NCBI GenBank assembly: GCA_018716725.1
Contig: DVJP01000066.1
Coordinates: forward strand, 1-64,000
Source: Candidatus Merdivicinus excrementipullorum
Lineage (GTDB): Bacteria > Bacillota > Clostridia > Oscillospirales > Ruminococcaceae
Direction: 5' to 3'
Length of the DNA: 64,000 nt
In this document: one piece after another, positions 44,432 through 52,522 of the stretch
Position numbering within the stretch: the first letter of the stretch is position 1
How the letters are laid out: each line of letters opens with the position of its first letter
Notes under the pieces: generated by a model
Databases searched by the model: none
What the model was told of the DNA's origin: nothing
The model's input: only the letters and a program-made list of their open reading frames with translations
Made by a program: the position numbers and the translations under genes

Positions 44432-44456
44432 AACGGCGGGATGAACCGCCGTTTTC
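44432..44456 (+). terminator. hairpin terminator after mutS
   Basis: AACGGCGG pairs with CCGCCGTT around six bases, followed by TTC. A smaller 7-bp hairpin AGCGGCG/CGCCGCT lies at the mutS stop (44374-44390). mutL may still be reached by read-through or its own promoter. Confidence 0.55.
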
Positions 44457-44489
44457 GGTACAGATTCCCCGGAAGGGCGTCCAGGCATA

Positions 44490-44513
44490 TTGTAGGGGCG
44501 AACTGTGTTCGCC
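44490..44513 (-). repeat. CCCCTACA-type hairpin repeat, stem variant
   Basis: TTGTAGGGGCGAAC, loop TGT, GTTCGCC. On the minus strand this reads as stem GGCGAAC/GTTCGCC followed by CCTACAA, the same layout as the 8.5-kb copies with a wholly different stem. Confidence 0.75.
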
Positions 44514-44536
44514 TTGCAAATGAAACCCTGCAAAAA

Positions 44537-44563
44537 TGTAGGGGGCGATGCCCGCATCGCCCC
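44537..44563 (-). repeat. CCCCTACA-type hairpin repeat, stem variant
   Basis: TGTAGGGGGCGATG, loop CCCG, CATCGCCCC: a 9-bp perfect stem with the conserved TGTAGGGG flank. An outer AAACCC (44523-44528) also pairs with GGGTTT (44564-44569). Confidence 0.78.
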
Positions 44564-44614
44564 GGGTTTCCCAATCAAAAATATTTTCGAGCGGTAAAAA
44601 GGAGATAGGATTTT

Positions 44615-45085
44615 ATGGCAATGAACTGGAAGCGGTTTTCCGTCTGGGGCGTTTTGTCCCTTCTTCTGCTAATAGGCGTCTCCGCCCTGTTTGCCGTCAA
44701 AGGTGTCCGGCCGGTTTCCATGGGCGGGACCGGGGAAACCACCGCTTACGCCTTTTTCCTGACCATCCTCTACATTTTGGACTGCTTTTGCCTTTGCCTT
44801 ATCGGCGGGATGAAGCGCCAGCCGGCCTTTCCTGCGGCCCTGGCCGTGATGACCGGGCTTCTGCTGGCCTTCCCGGGCTTTTGGGGCGCGCCCTTTTACG
44901 GCATTGTTCTGCAGTTTTCCGGCGGAGAAGGGATGCTGCGGATTTCCGGCGGGGCCCTTCTGCTTTTGGGTATGTTAGGATTTTGGGGCGGCATGGTCCT
45001 CCGGGAAAAGCGGGGCTGCGGCGCGCCGGTGCGGAGGCCCCAGGTACCGTCGCTGCTGGATGAGGACGAGGACGACGAAGAGTAA
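44615..45085 (+). CDS. small membrane protein, unknown
   Basis: A 156-residue protein with about four hydrophobic segments (12-30, 45-66, 73-95, 107-125) and an acidic C-terminal tail (DEDEDDEE). No family recognised. ATG 44615 has AAAAAGGAGAT upstream. It sits between mutS and mutL, 20 bp before mutL, and is probably co-transcribed with it. Confidence 0.7.
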   Translation: MAMNWKRFSVWGVLSLLLLIGVSALFAVKGVRPVSMGGTGETTAYAFFLTILYILDCFCLCLIGGMKRQPAFPAALAVMTGLLLAFPGFWGAPFYGIVLQFSGGEGMLRISGGALLLLGMLGFWGGMVLREKRGCGAPVRRPQVPSLLDEDEDDEE

Positions 45086-45105
45086 TTCTGGAAAGGAGGA
45101 ATTTC

Positions 45106-47037
45106 ATGCCGAAAATCAACGTGCTGCCGGGGGCGGTTTCGGAGCTGATCGCTGCGGGCGAGGTTATTGAACGCCCGGCTTCCATCGTCAAGGAGCTGGT
45201 GGAAAACTCCATCGACGCCGGGGCCTCCACCATTACGGTGGAGCTGCAAAACGGCGGCGTCCGGTACCTGCGGATTACCGACAACGGCTGCGGCATTTCG
45301 GCGGAGGACGCACCGGTTGCTTTCCTGCGCCACGCCACCAGCAAGGTGCGGACGGCGGCGGACCTGGATTTCATCGGCACCCTGGGCTTCCGGGGGGAGG
45401 CTTTGGCCTCCATCGCCGCCGTTTCCCATGTGGAAATGCTGACCCGGACGGCGGAATCGGAAACCGGCGTCCGGGTGGAGGTTTCCGCTTCGGAGGTGGA
45501 AAGCGTCACTGAGGCCGGATGCCCTGTTGGGACCACCATTGTGGTGCGGGACGTGTTTTACAATGTCCCGGCAAGGCTCAAATTCCTCAAAAAGGATGTG
45601 TCCGAAGCCAACGCCGTGGAGAATATCCTGGAAAAAATCGCCCTCTCCCACCCGGAAATTTCCTTTAAGTTTGTCCGGGACGGCCGCCAGGCCTTCCACA
45701 CCCCCGGGGACGGCCAGCTCTTAAGCGTTGTCTACACCATTTTCGGCCGGGAGTTTTCCCAAAACCTTCTGCCGGTGGATTACGAGCTGGGGGGCGTGCA
45801 TGTCGCCGGCTACGCTGGGAAGCCCATGTACAGCCGCCCCAACCGCACCATGCAGCACTTTTTCGTCAACGGCCGCTACACTAAGACCCGGACCGGCGGC
45901 GTAGCCTTGGAGGAAGCCTATCGTTCCTCCATTATGACCGGCAAATTCCCCGCCTGCGTTTTGGACATCCGCCTGCCCTGCAATATGGTGGACGTCAACG
46001 TCCACCCGGCCAAAATTGAGGTGCGGTTCGTCAGCGAGAAGGCCGTTTTCGACGCCGTTTATTTTGCCGTCAAAGGGGCCATCGCCCTGGGCAACGAAAT
46101 TGCCCCCCGGGAAAAACAGCCGGAACCGGCTCAGAAAAAGGCTTCCGTGAACCCGCTGGCCCAATTTTCGGTGCAGGAAGGGGAACAGCAGCTCTTTTCC
46201 GCCTCCATTTTGGAGGAAAAAACGCCGGATGCTCCAAAGGAAAAGCCGCCGGAGCCGGCTTTGGAGGAAACGCCTGCCATACCGCCGGAAAAACAGCGGG
46301 AAATCTATCGAAAGCCCATAGTGGCTGATGAACCGGTTTACCATGCGGGAACACAGCCTGCCGCGGCCAATCTCCCCGCAAACAGCCGGTGGGATGTGGA
46401 GCCGGAGGAAGAACCCGCCCCGGAACCGGCGGTTCCGGAGAAAGCCCCTCCGCAGCCCAAACGCCAGTACCGGATCCGGGTGCTTGGGGAACTCTTCTCC
46501 ACCTATATCGCAGCCCAGATCGACGACGCCTTCGCCCTTATTGACAAGCACGCCGCCCACGAGCGGATCCTTTATAATCAGCTGAAGGAAAAGCAGGAGG
46601 GCTTGGAAAAGCAGTACCTTCTTACGGCTCTGACCGTGACCCTTTCCCGGGCGGAGCATGAGGCGGCTTTGGAAAGATTGGATACCCTTTCCAAACTGGG
46701 CTTTTTGGCGGAGGACTTCGGCGGGAACGCCATGGTGCTCCGGGCCGTCCCGGCAGTGGCGGCGTCCTCCGGGCCAAAGGAGATGTTTTTGGAGGTGGTT
46801 TCCTCCCTGTCCCAGATGCGGAAAAAGGAGCTGCCGGAGGTGGTGGAGGACATCCTCCACCGCATTGCCTGCCGCAGCGCCGTGAAAGGCGGCGACCAGA
46901 ACAATCCCGAGGAGCTGAAGCGCTTAGTGGAAACCGTCTGCCAGGATGAGAACGTCCGGTTCTGCCCCCACGGCCGGCCGGTGATTATCCAGTATTCCCG
47001 GTCCGATTTGGAAAAGCTCTTTGGCCGGATTCAGTAG
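45106..47037 (+). CDS. mutL: DNA mismatch repair protein MutL
   Basis: A 643-residue GHKL ATPase. N-terminal motifs: ELVENSIDAG, DNGCGIS and GFRGEALASIAAVS. A Pro/Glu-rich linker spans about 335-455. The C-terminal domain has DKHAAHERILYN and FCPHGRPVI, the regions that form the nicking site in MutL proteins without MutH. The second conserved Glu of the first motif is Asn here (see findings). ATG 45106 follows GGAAAGGAGG. Confidence 0.97.
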   Translation: MPKINVLPGAVSELIAAGEVIERPASIVKELVENSIDAGASTITVELQNGGVRYLRITDNGCGISAEDAPVAFLRHATSKVRTAADLDFIGTLGFRGEALASIAAVSHVEMLTRTAESETGVRVEVSASEVESVTEAGCPVGTTIVVRDVFYNVPARLKFLKKDVSEANAVENILEKIALSHPEISFKFVRDGRQAFHTPGDGQLLSVVYTIFGREFSQNLLPVDYELGGVHVAGYAGKPMYSRPNRTMQHFFVNGRYTKTRTGGVALEEAYRSSIMTGKFPACVLDIRLPCNMVDVNVHPAKIEVRFVSEKAVFDAVYFAVKGAIALGNEIAPREKQPEPAQKKASVNPLAQFSVQEGEQQLFSASILEEKTPDAPKEKPPEPALEETPAIPPEKQREIYRKPIVADEPVYHAGTQPAAANLPANSRWDVEPEEEPAPEPAVPEKAPPQPKRQYRIRVLGELFSTYIAAQIDDAFALIDKHAAHERILYNQLKEKQEGLEKQYLLTALTVTLSRAEHEAALERLDTLSKLGFLAEDFGGNAMVLRAVPAVAASSGPKEMFLEVVSSLSQMRKKELPEVVEDILHRIACRSAVKGGDQNNPEELKRLVETVCQDENVRFCPHGRPVIIQYSRSDLEKLFGRIQ

Positions 47038-47047
47038 GAGGGAAGGA

Positions 47048-48019
47048 ATGGAACAGACAAAAATCCCGGTTATCGCCGTTTTAGGCCCCACCGCCTCCGG
47101 CAAAACCGCCCTTTCCATCGCTTTAGCCAAGGAACTGGGCGGGGAGGTGGTTTCCGCCGATTCCATGCAGATTTACCGGGGTATGGATATTGCCACGGCA
47201 AAGCCCACCAAGGACGAAATGGACGGAGTGCCCCACCATTTGATCGGCTATGTGGGGCCGGAGGAACCCTACAGCCTTGGCCGCTACGCCGCCGACGCCC
47301 ACGCCGCCATTGGGGAAGTATGGAGCCGGGGCAGGCTGCCCATCCTCTGCGGCGGCACCGGGCTTTATATGGACACGGTGCTGGACAACCGGGACATCGG
47401 CGAAACCGGCAGCGACCCGGCCATCCGCCGGGAGCTTTCGGACCTGGCCAAAGAACGGGGCGGGGAATACCTGCTTTCCGTCCTCCGGGAGTTTGACCCG
47501 GAAACCGCCGCCTCCCTCCACGCAAACAACCTCCCCCGGATTATCCGGGCCATTGAGGTGTACCGCCTTTCCGGCGTCACTATGTCTGAATTGCAGCGGA
47601 GAAGCCGGGAAACTCCGGAACGTTATCACACCCTTCGAATCGGCATCGCCTATCAGGACCGGGCGGTCCTCTATGACCGCATCAACCGCCGGGTGGATCT
47701 GATGATGGAGGAAGGGCTTTTGGAAGAAGCCAAGGCCTTCCGGGCGGAAAACCTTGGCACCTCCGCCCAGGCCATTGGCTATAAGGAGCTTTTCCCTTAT
47801 TTGGACGGGGAAAAGAGCCTTTTGGAATGTTTGGAATCCTTAAAGCAGGCCACCCGGCGCTACGCCAAGCGGCAGCTGACCTGGTTTCGGAAGGACGGCC
47901 GCATTTACTGGGTGTATCCGGACGCGGAGGACGCCAAAGGCCGCGCTTTGGAACTGGCCCGGCGGTTTTTAGAGGGCGGAAATTTGGAAAATCCTGGAAA
48001 ATTAATAGAAAACTGTTGA
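47048..48019 (+). CDS. miaA: tRNA dimethylallyltransferase MiaA
   Basis: A 323-residue enzyme adding a dimethylallyl group to A37 of tRNA. The P-loop GPTASGKTA is at residues 12-20, followed by SADSMQIYRGMDIATAKP and the R/Q-rich C-terminal part TRRYAKRQLTWFRKD. ATG 47048 directly follows GAGGGAAGGA. It provides the substrate for MiaB at 39.8 kb. Confidence 0.97.
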   Translation: MEQTKIPVIAVLGPTASGKTALSIALAKELGGEVVSADSMQIYRGMDIATAKPTKDEMDGVPHHLIGYVGPEEPYSLGRYAADAHAAIGEVWSRGRLPILCGGTGLYMDTVLDNRDIGETGSDPAIRRELSDLAKERGGEYLLSVLREFDPETAASLHANNLPRIIRAIEVYRLSGVTMSELQRRSRETPERYHTLRIGIAYQDRAVLYDRINRRVDLMMEEGLLEEAKAFRAENLGTSAQAIGYKELFPYLDGEKSLLECLESLKQATRRYAKRQLTWFRKDGRIYWVYPDAEDAKGRALELARRFLEGGNLENPGKLIENC

Positions 48020-48057
48020 TTTCTGCGAAAAATATTCAGGAAAATTCTAATTTTCTA

Positions 48058-48087
48058 CTGGCAAAACGGCGGGGGATATGCTACAAT
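48058..48087 (+). promoter_or_regulatory. possible hfq promoter
   Basis: CTGGCA (48058-48063), 18-bp spacer, TACAAT (48082-48087), 44 bp before the hfq start. Confidence 0.45.
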
Positions 48088-48130
48088 AAGAACATACTGT
48101 TTTGTAATATTTCCACAAGGGGGAAAACTG

Positions 48131-48379
48131 ATGAAAAACTTAAATCTGCAGGATGTTTTCCTGAACCAGGTCCGCAAGGAACGGACCACCGTCACCATCT
48201 ATCTCACCAACGGTTTTCAATTCCGGGGCGTGGTCAAGGGCTTTGACAATTACATTATTGTGCTGGACTGCGACGGCAAGCAGAATATTGTTTACAAGCA
48301 CGCGGTTTCCACCATTATCCCGGCCCGGCCGGTTTCCCTCCTGAACACCCAGGAAAGTGAAGAGGAAACGGAAAATTGA
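48131..48379 (+). CDS. hfq: RNA chaperone Hfq
   Basis: An 82-residue Sm-fold RNA-binding protein. Sm1 is [24 protein letters not shown] and Sm2 is the YKHAVSTI block (55-62), both standard. The N-terminal [11 protein letters not shown] matches the proximal-face helix. It follows miaA, the usual order. A TTGA overlap joins it to the next gene. Confidence 0.97.
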   Translation: MKNLNLQDVFLNQVRKERTTVTIYLTNGFQFRGVVKGFDNYIIVLDCDGKQNIVYKHAVSTIIPARPVSLLNTQESEEETEN

Positions 48380-49605
48380 ACGACCGCATCATCCGGATTT
48401 CCGCGTTGATCCTGTCGGCCTTCCTCATTATTTATGTGGGCGTTCAGATAGCGGGGCGCAGGGAGCAGCAGTACACCGTCCAGACGGTTTACGACCAGAC
48501 GGTTACCCAGAGCATCTCGGTGGAAGGGGTGTTTGTCCGGGACGAAACGGTGATCCCCATTGAAACCGGCGGCGTTGTGACTCCCCTTTACAGCGTGGGG
48601 ACCAAGGTTGCCGTCAATACCCATCTGGGGGACGTTTACAGCGACCAGTCCGCCGTCCGGGCCCAATACCAGGCCCAGAACCTGGAAGCCTCCATCAGCG
48701 CCCTGCAAAAGGCCCAGTCCACCACCTCCAGCACCGATGTGGTAAAGCCGGACACCTTAAACGGCCAGGCTGCGGAGTATGTGTCCCAGCTGCTGGCCGC
48801 CCGGGACAAGCAGGACCTGTCCGGGCTTGCCTCCATTAAAAGCGGCCTTATGGAAACCTTGGCCAAGCGGGCCATTGTGGTGGACGGGGTGGAAAACTTT
48901 GACGGCCGCATCACTCAGCTGCAAAGCGACCTTCAGAATGTTCAGGGGCTGGTTTCTTCCCAGATCCATTCCTTTACCTCCACGGCCTCCGGCTATTTTG
49001 TGGACCATGTGGACGGGCTGGAAGGGACCATGACAAAGGAATACCTGGATTCCATGTCCGCTTCCGACCTTCAGGACTGGCTTGCTGGCTATACCGGCTA
49101 CCAGGCGGACCAGAGCGCCGTGAAAATCGTCGGCGCCCACCGGTGGACCTTTGCCACGGTGGTGACGGAGGAGCAGATGCAGGCCTTGTCTAACCAGTCC
49201 AGAGTGACCCTGCGGTTCCCCGGAGCCGGAGACGTGACCTGCTCCATTGCCGATTCGGTGCGCCAGGAGGAAACGGGGCTTTATAAGCTGTATCTGGAAG
49301 GGGATTCCGTCAACCAATACCTGCTGGGTTCCCGGGTGCAGACGGCGGAAATCATTATTGACGAGTACCGGGGCATTAAAATCCCCAAGGAGGCCATCCG
49401 CTTCGTGGACGACCAGATGGGGGTGTACATCCAAGCCGGGAATAAACTGTATTTCCGGTATATCGATCAGATTTACGAAACCACCGACTATATCTTAAGC
49501 TACCCCTATTACCAGGGCGGCGCCGATGGGAAAGAGTATGTCAAAATGTATGACACCATTGTAGTGAAGGGCAAGGATCTTTATGATGGAAAGCTTGTTG
49601 AATGA
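48376..49605 (+). CDS. HlyD-like single-pass membrane protein
   Basis: A 409-residue protein with one N-terminal membrane helix (about 6-26) and a large outside domain. The early part ([27 protein letters not shown]) looks like the lipoyl/barrel-sandwich half of HlyD-type adaptor proteins. A helical, Gln/Ser-rich stretch follows (about 90-215), and a beta-rich end includes [18 protein letters not shown]. No transporter partner lies beside it. It is placed between hfq and yggS-sepF, so a role at the division site or envelope is possible. The start is TTG 48376, overlapping the hfq stop, behind GAGGAAACGG. Confidence 0.75.
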   Translation: MNDRIIRISALILSAFLIIYVGVQIAGRREQQYTVQTVYDQTVTQSISVEGVFVRDETVIPIETGGVVTPLYSVGTKVAVNTHLGDVYSDQSAVRAQYQAQNLEASISALQKAQSTTSSTDVVKPDTLNGQAAEYVSQLLAARDKQDLSGLASIKSGLMETLAKRAIVVDGVENFDGRITQLQSDLQNVQGLVSSQIHSFTSTASGYFVDHVDGLEGTMTKEYLDSMSASDLQDWLAGYTGYQADQSAVKIVGAHRWTFATVVTEEQMQALSNQSRVTLRFPGAGDVTCSIADSVRQEETGLYKLYLEGDSVNQYLLGSRVQTAEIIIDEYRGIKIPKEAIRFVDDQMGVYIQAGNKLYFRYIDQIYETTDYILSYPYYQGGADGKEYVKMYDTIVVKGKDLYDGKLVE

Positions 49606-50302
49606 CCGCGCTTCGGACGCCAAAGCCATCCGGGAAAATATCCGGGCAATCCGGGAAAGGATGGCGGAGGCCGCCGTCAAGGCAGGGCGGGACCCGGGGG
49701 AAATCCAGCTGATGGCGGTGACCAAAACCGTCCCGGCCTTCCGTGTGAACCTGGCTTTGCAGGAGGGCGTCCGGCTGCTGGGAGAAAACCGGGTCCAGGA
49801 GTGCTGTGAAAAATACCAAAATTATGCCTGCGGCGCCAATGCAATTCACTTTATCGGCCACTTGCAGACCAATAAGATTCGCGATATAATAGACAAAGTA
49901 GGGATGATAGAATCGGTGGATTCTATCCGGCTTTCCGCCGCCCTCCAGGCGGAGTGCGAAAAGCGCGGGAAATCCCTCGGTATCCTGCTGCAAGTCAATA
50001 TCGGGGCGGAGGAAACCAAGTCCGGGTTCCTGCCGGAAGCATTGCTCCCGGCGGCGAAGGAGATCCGGGAAGGATTCCCCTCTTTGAAAATCTGCGGCCT
50101 GATGACTGTTCCGCCCAGGGCGGACGGGGATTACTGGCTGCAAAAAACCAGGGAACTTTTTGAAAAACTAAAGGATTCTTCCCCGGAAGGTCAAAAACCG
50201 GCGGCGCTGTCCATGGGAATGTCGGAGGATTTTGAGGCGGCCATCGGCTGCGGTTCCACCCAGGTCCGCATCGGACGGGGAATCTTTGGGGAACGCAAAT
50301 AA
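49583..50302 (+). CDS. YggS-family pyridoxal-phosphate homeostasis protein
   Basis: A 239-residue PLP-binding barrel protein (YlmE/YggS/PROSC). The lysine that holds PLP is in LMAVTKTV near residue 47. HFIGHLQTNK and the C-terminal SMGMSEDFEAAI and GSTQVRIGRGIFG are family signatures. It has no known catalytic reaction and buffers PLP. It usually precedes sepF, as here. The gene starts within the end of the HlyD-like gene; ATG 49583 and 49586 are both possible. Confidence 0.95.
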   Translation: MMESLLNDRASDAKAIRENIRAIRERMAEAAVKAGRDPGEIQLMAVTKTVPAFRVNLALQEGVRLLGENRVQECCEKYQNYACGANAIHFIGHLQTNKIRDIIDKVGMIESVDSIRLSAALQAECEKRGKSLGILLQVNIGAEETKSGFLPEALLPAAKEIREGFPSLKICGLMTVPPRADGDYWLQKTRELFEKLKDSSPEGQKPAALSMGMSEDFEAAIGCGSTQVRIGRGIFGERK

Positions 50303-50319
50303 AAGAAAGGCGGAGAGCA

Positions 50320-50781
50320 ATGGGCTTTGTTGGAAAACTGAGAGACATGTTTACCGAATACGACGACGAGTACGATGAGCAGATGGAGGACGCGCCTGAG
50401 ATCGACGATTTCGACCAGATCAAGCGGGAAAGCGCCCAGACTAACTACGATATCCCCCCTTCCGCTGCGGCCAACCGCAGCAAGGTGGTGAATATCCACG
50501 CCACCACCCAGCTTCAGGTGGTGCTGGTAAAACCCGAGCGTTTTGAGGACGCCCGGGGCATCGCGGAGCACTTAAACGCCAAGCGCACCGTGGTTTTGAA
50601 CCTGGAATCCGCGTCGCCGGAGCTGTCCAGAAGGCTTCTGGACTTTTTAAGCGGCGTTGCCTTCGCAAACCACGGCGAGGTGCAGCGGGTTGCCGCCGCA
50701 ACCTTTATTATCCTGCCTTCCAACGTGAACCTCATGGGCAACCTTCTGGATGAACTGGAAGACAGCGGCGTTTATTTTTAA
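50320..50781 (+). CDS. sepF: cell division protein SepF
   Basis: A 153-residue FtsZ-binding membrane-anchor protein. A short N-terminal amphipathic stretch (GFVGKLRDMF) is followed by an acidic linker, then the SepF core (VVLVKPERFEDARGIAEHLNAKRTVVLNLE to AATFIILPSNVNLM). ATG 50320 follows AAAGGCGGAG. The ylmG gene that usually follows sepF is missing; ylmH starts instead, sharing one base with the sepF stop. Confidence 0.95.
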   Translation: MGFVGKLRDMFTEYDDEYDEQMEDAPEIDDFDQIKRESAQTNYDIPPSAAANRSKVVNIHATTQLQVVLVKPERFEDARGIAEHLNAKRTVVLNLESASPELSRRLLDFLSGVAFANHGEVQRVAAATFIILPSNVNLMGNLLDELEDSGVYF

Positions 50782-51536
50782 TGGATAAACAGCAAAAGGA
50801 ACAGGAATATTTTTTGGCCCGCATCCGCAGCCTTTTTGAATTGTGTGAACGGCAGGGATGTCCGAAATTTTCGGATTTCCTCACCGAGGAGCAGGCGGCC
50901 CAGATCCGTCCTTTGGCGGAACGCTCCGGGTTGGAAACCCTTTTCTGGGGCGGCTTTGAGGGGGCTTTGCGGGTGATGCTGGGGGTTTTCCCGGACTGGA
51001 TGGAACCGGACCCGGAGGAATTCCCCATTGTAGGGTGCACCTTCCGGTATCCTGCGGCTTACTCTTTGACCCACCGGGATTTTCTGGGTTCTTTGATGGC
51101 CCAGCAGATCCGGCGGGAAATGGTGGGGGACATCGTGGTGCGGCCCGGGGAAACCTACGTCTTTGCCGACAAACGGGTGGAAAAGGTCCTGCTGACCCAG
51201 CTTGACCGCATCGGAAGGGTTGGCGTTCAGATAGAGAAAGGGACGCCGGCCAATTTCCAGGTTATCCAGGATTTCCGGGAAATAAAGGGGACCCTTGCTT
51301 CCCTGCGGCTGGACGCGGCGGTGGCCTTGTGCTGCGGTGTAAGCCGGGAAAAGGCGTCGGCCCTGATTGGGGCGGGGATGGTTCAGAAAAACCACTGCCC
51401 CGCGGAAAACGGCAGTATCCAGCTGGCGGACGGTGATATCCTGACAGTCCGGGGAAAAGGAAAGTTCCGCCTGGAAACAGACGGCGCCCTGACCCGGAAA
51501 GGGAGAATCGCCGTGCGCATTTTGCAGTATCTTTAG
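50781..51536 (+). CDS. ylmH: YlmH-family RNA-binding protein with S4 domain
   Basis: A 251-residue protein. The C-terminal S4 domain (about 170-225) includes LRLDAAVALCCGVSREKASALIGAGMV and GDILTVRGKGKF. In Bacillus, YlmH acts in ribosome rescue by binding free 50S-peptidyl-tRNA complexes. The start overlaps the sepF stop (TAATG). Confidence 0.9.
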   Translation: MDKQQKEQEYFLARIRSLFELCERQGCPKFSDFLTEEQAAQIRPLAERSGLETLFWGGFEGALRVMLGVFPDWMEPDPEEFPIVGCTFRYPAAYSLTHRDFLGSLMAQQIRREMVGDIVVRPGETYVFADKRVEKVLLTQLDRIGRVGVQIEKGTPANFQVIQDFREIKGTLASLRLDAAVALCCGVSREKASALIGAGMVQKNHCPAENGSIQLADGDILTVRGKGKFRLETDGALTRKGRIAVRILQYL

Positions 51537-51546
51537 AAAAAATCCC

Positions 51547-51595
51547 GCAAAGCCATCGGAAAAACCGGGCCTTTCGGCTTTTCCGGCTGCTTTGC
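51547..51595. repeat. long hairpin between ylmH and divIVA
   Basis: GCAAAGC (51547-51553) pairs with GCTTTGC, CGGAAAA pairs with TTTTCCG and CCG with CGG, giving one long stem with small internal loops. There is no T-run after it, so it may serve processing or stability rather than termination. Confidence 0.65.
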
Positions 51596-51619
51596 GTCAG
51601 AAAAGGAAAGGTGAAAAGG

Positions 51620-52486
51620 ATGTCCAGCAAATCTTCGGAGAAACTCTTTGAAAAAGCCGCTTTCGGCTACCGGACCGAGGAAGTGGACCGGTATATTGAG
51701 CAGATGAACGCCCAGATTCGTTCTTTGGAAGCGGAAAAGGCGGACCTGGTTGGGAAAATGAAAATCCTTGCGGAAAAAATCAACGAGTACCGCCAGGATG
51801 AGTCCAATTTGAAGGACGCTCTTCTGGGGGCGCAGAAAATGGGGAACGCCATTGTAAGCGAGGCAAAAGCCAAGGCGGACCGGATGGTCTCCGACGCCAA
51901 AAGCCGTTCCGAACGGATGCTTTTAGACGCCCAGCGGGCTTCCGACGAAGCTGTGGGCAATATCCGCGCCCAGGTAGAGCACGAGAAGCTGACTATGGCC
52001 AAAATGCAGAAGGAAGTATCTGATTTTAAGGCCAAGCTCCTTTCCCTTTACAAGGTGCATTTAAACGCCTTAAACAGCCTCCCGGATATGGAGGAGGAAT
52101 ACGAGGCCCTTTATAACGCCCGGGTTCGTTCCGCTTACGCCCAGCCGGAAATGCCGGCCCCGGAACAGCCCGTCCAGGAAAGCCCCCAGGCTGCGGAGCC
52201 TGTCCAGACGGAGCAGCCCCAGGCGGCCGCTCCCCAGCCCATGGAACCGGCGGATACAGCGCCGAAACAGCCGGAACCTCCGGCTCCCCAAACGGAGAAG
52301 GGGCCTGCCCACGGCCTTTCCCCTGAGGAATCCACCACGGTCCGGTTTGATAAAGCCAGCAAGGCCGCCCCGGCTCCCAAAGAACAGGAGCCGCCTATCC
52401 CAACCGTAAACCGGCCGGCCCACAAGCTGAGCTTTGAGGAAAAATTCGGCGACCTGAAATTCGGCAAAAATAACCCTGGCCGATAA
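51620..52486 (+). CDS. divIVA: DivIVA-family division/septum-site protein
   Basis: A 288-residue coiled-coil protein that marks curved membrane at poles and septa. The N-terminal lipid-binding domain has KAAFGYRTEEVDRYIEQM, and coiled coil covers about 30-155. The C-terminal third is Pro/Glu/Gln-rich (repeating PQAA, PEPPAPQ) and ends LSFEEKFGDLKFGK. ATG 51620 is preferred to the GTG at 51611, which sits directly against the ribosome site. The order sepF-ylmH-divIVA-ileS matches Bacillus and clostridia. Confidence 0.92.
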   Translation: MSSKSSEKLFEKAAFGYRTEEVDRYIEQMNAQIRSLEAEKADLVGKMKILAEKINEYRQDESNLKDALLGAQKMGNAIVSEAKAKADRMVSDAKSRSERMLLDAQRASDEAVGNIRAQVEHEKLTMAKMQKEVSDFKAKLLSLYKVHLNALNSLPDMEEEYEALYNARVRSAYAQPEMPAPEQPVQESPQAAEPVQTEQPQAAAPQPMEPADTAPKQPEPPAPQTEKGPAHGLSPEESTTVRFDKASKAAPAPKEQEPPIPTVNRPAHKLSFEEKFGDLKFGKNNPGR

Positions 52487-52522
52487 CTTAAGTTTACAAA
52501 TATAAAGGAGAGAACCAAATTC

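Noticed and set aside
45721-46860. Minus-strand frame of 379 codons inside mutL
   Set aside because: Shadow of the mutL coding strand; composition is Gly/Leu/Phe-rich and lacks any domain.
52487-52522. T-box leader in front of ileS
   Set aside because: Only 36 bp separate divIVA and ileS and no T-box core or terminator is seen.
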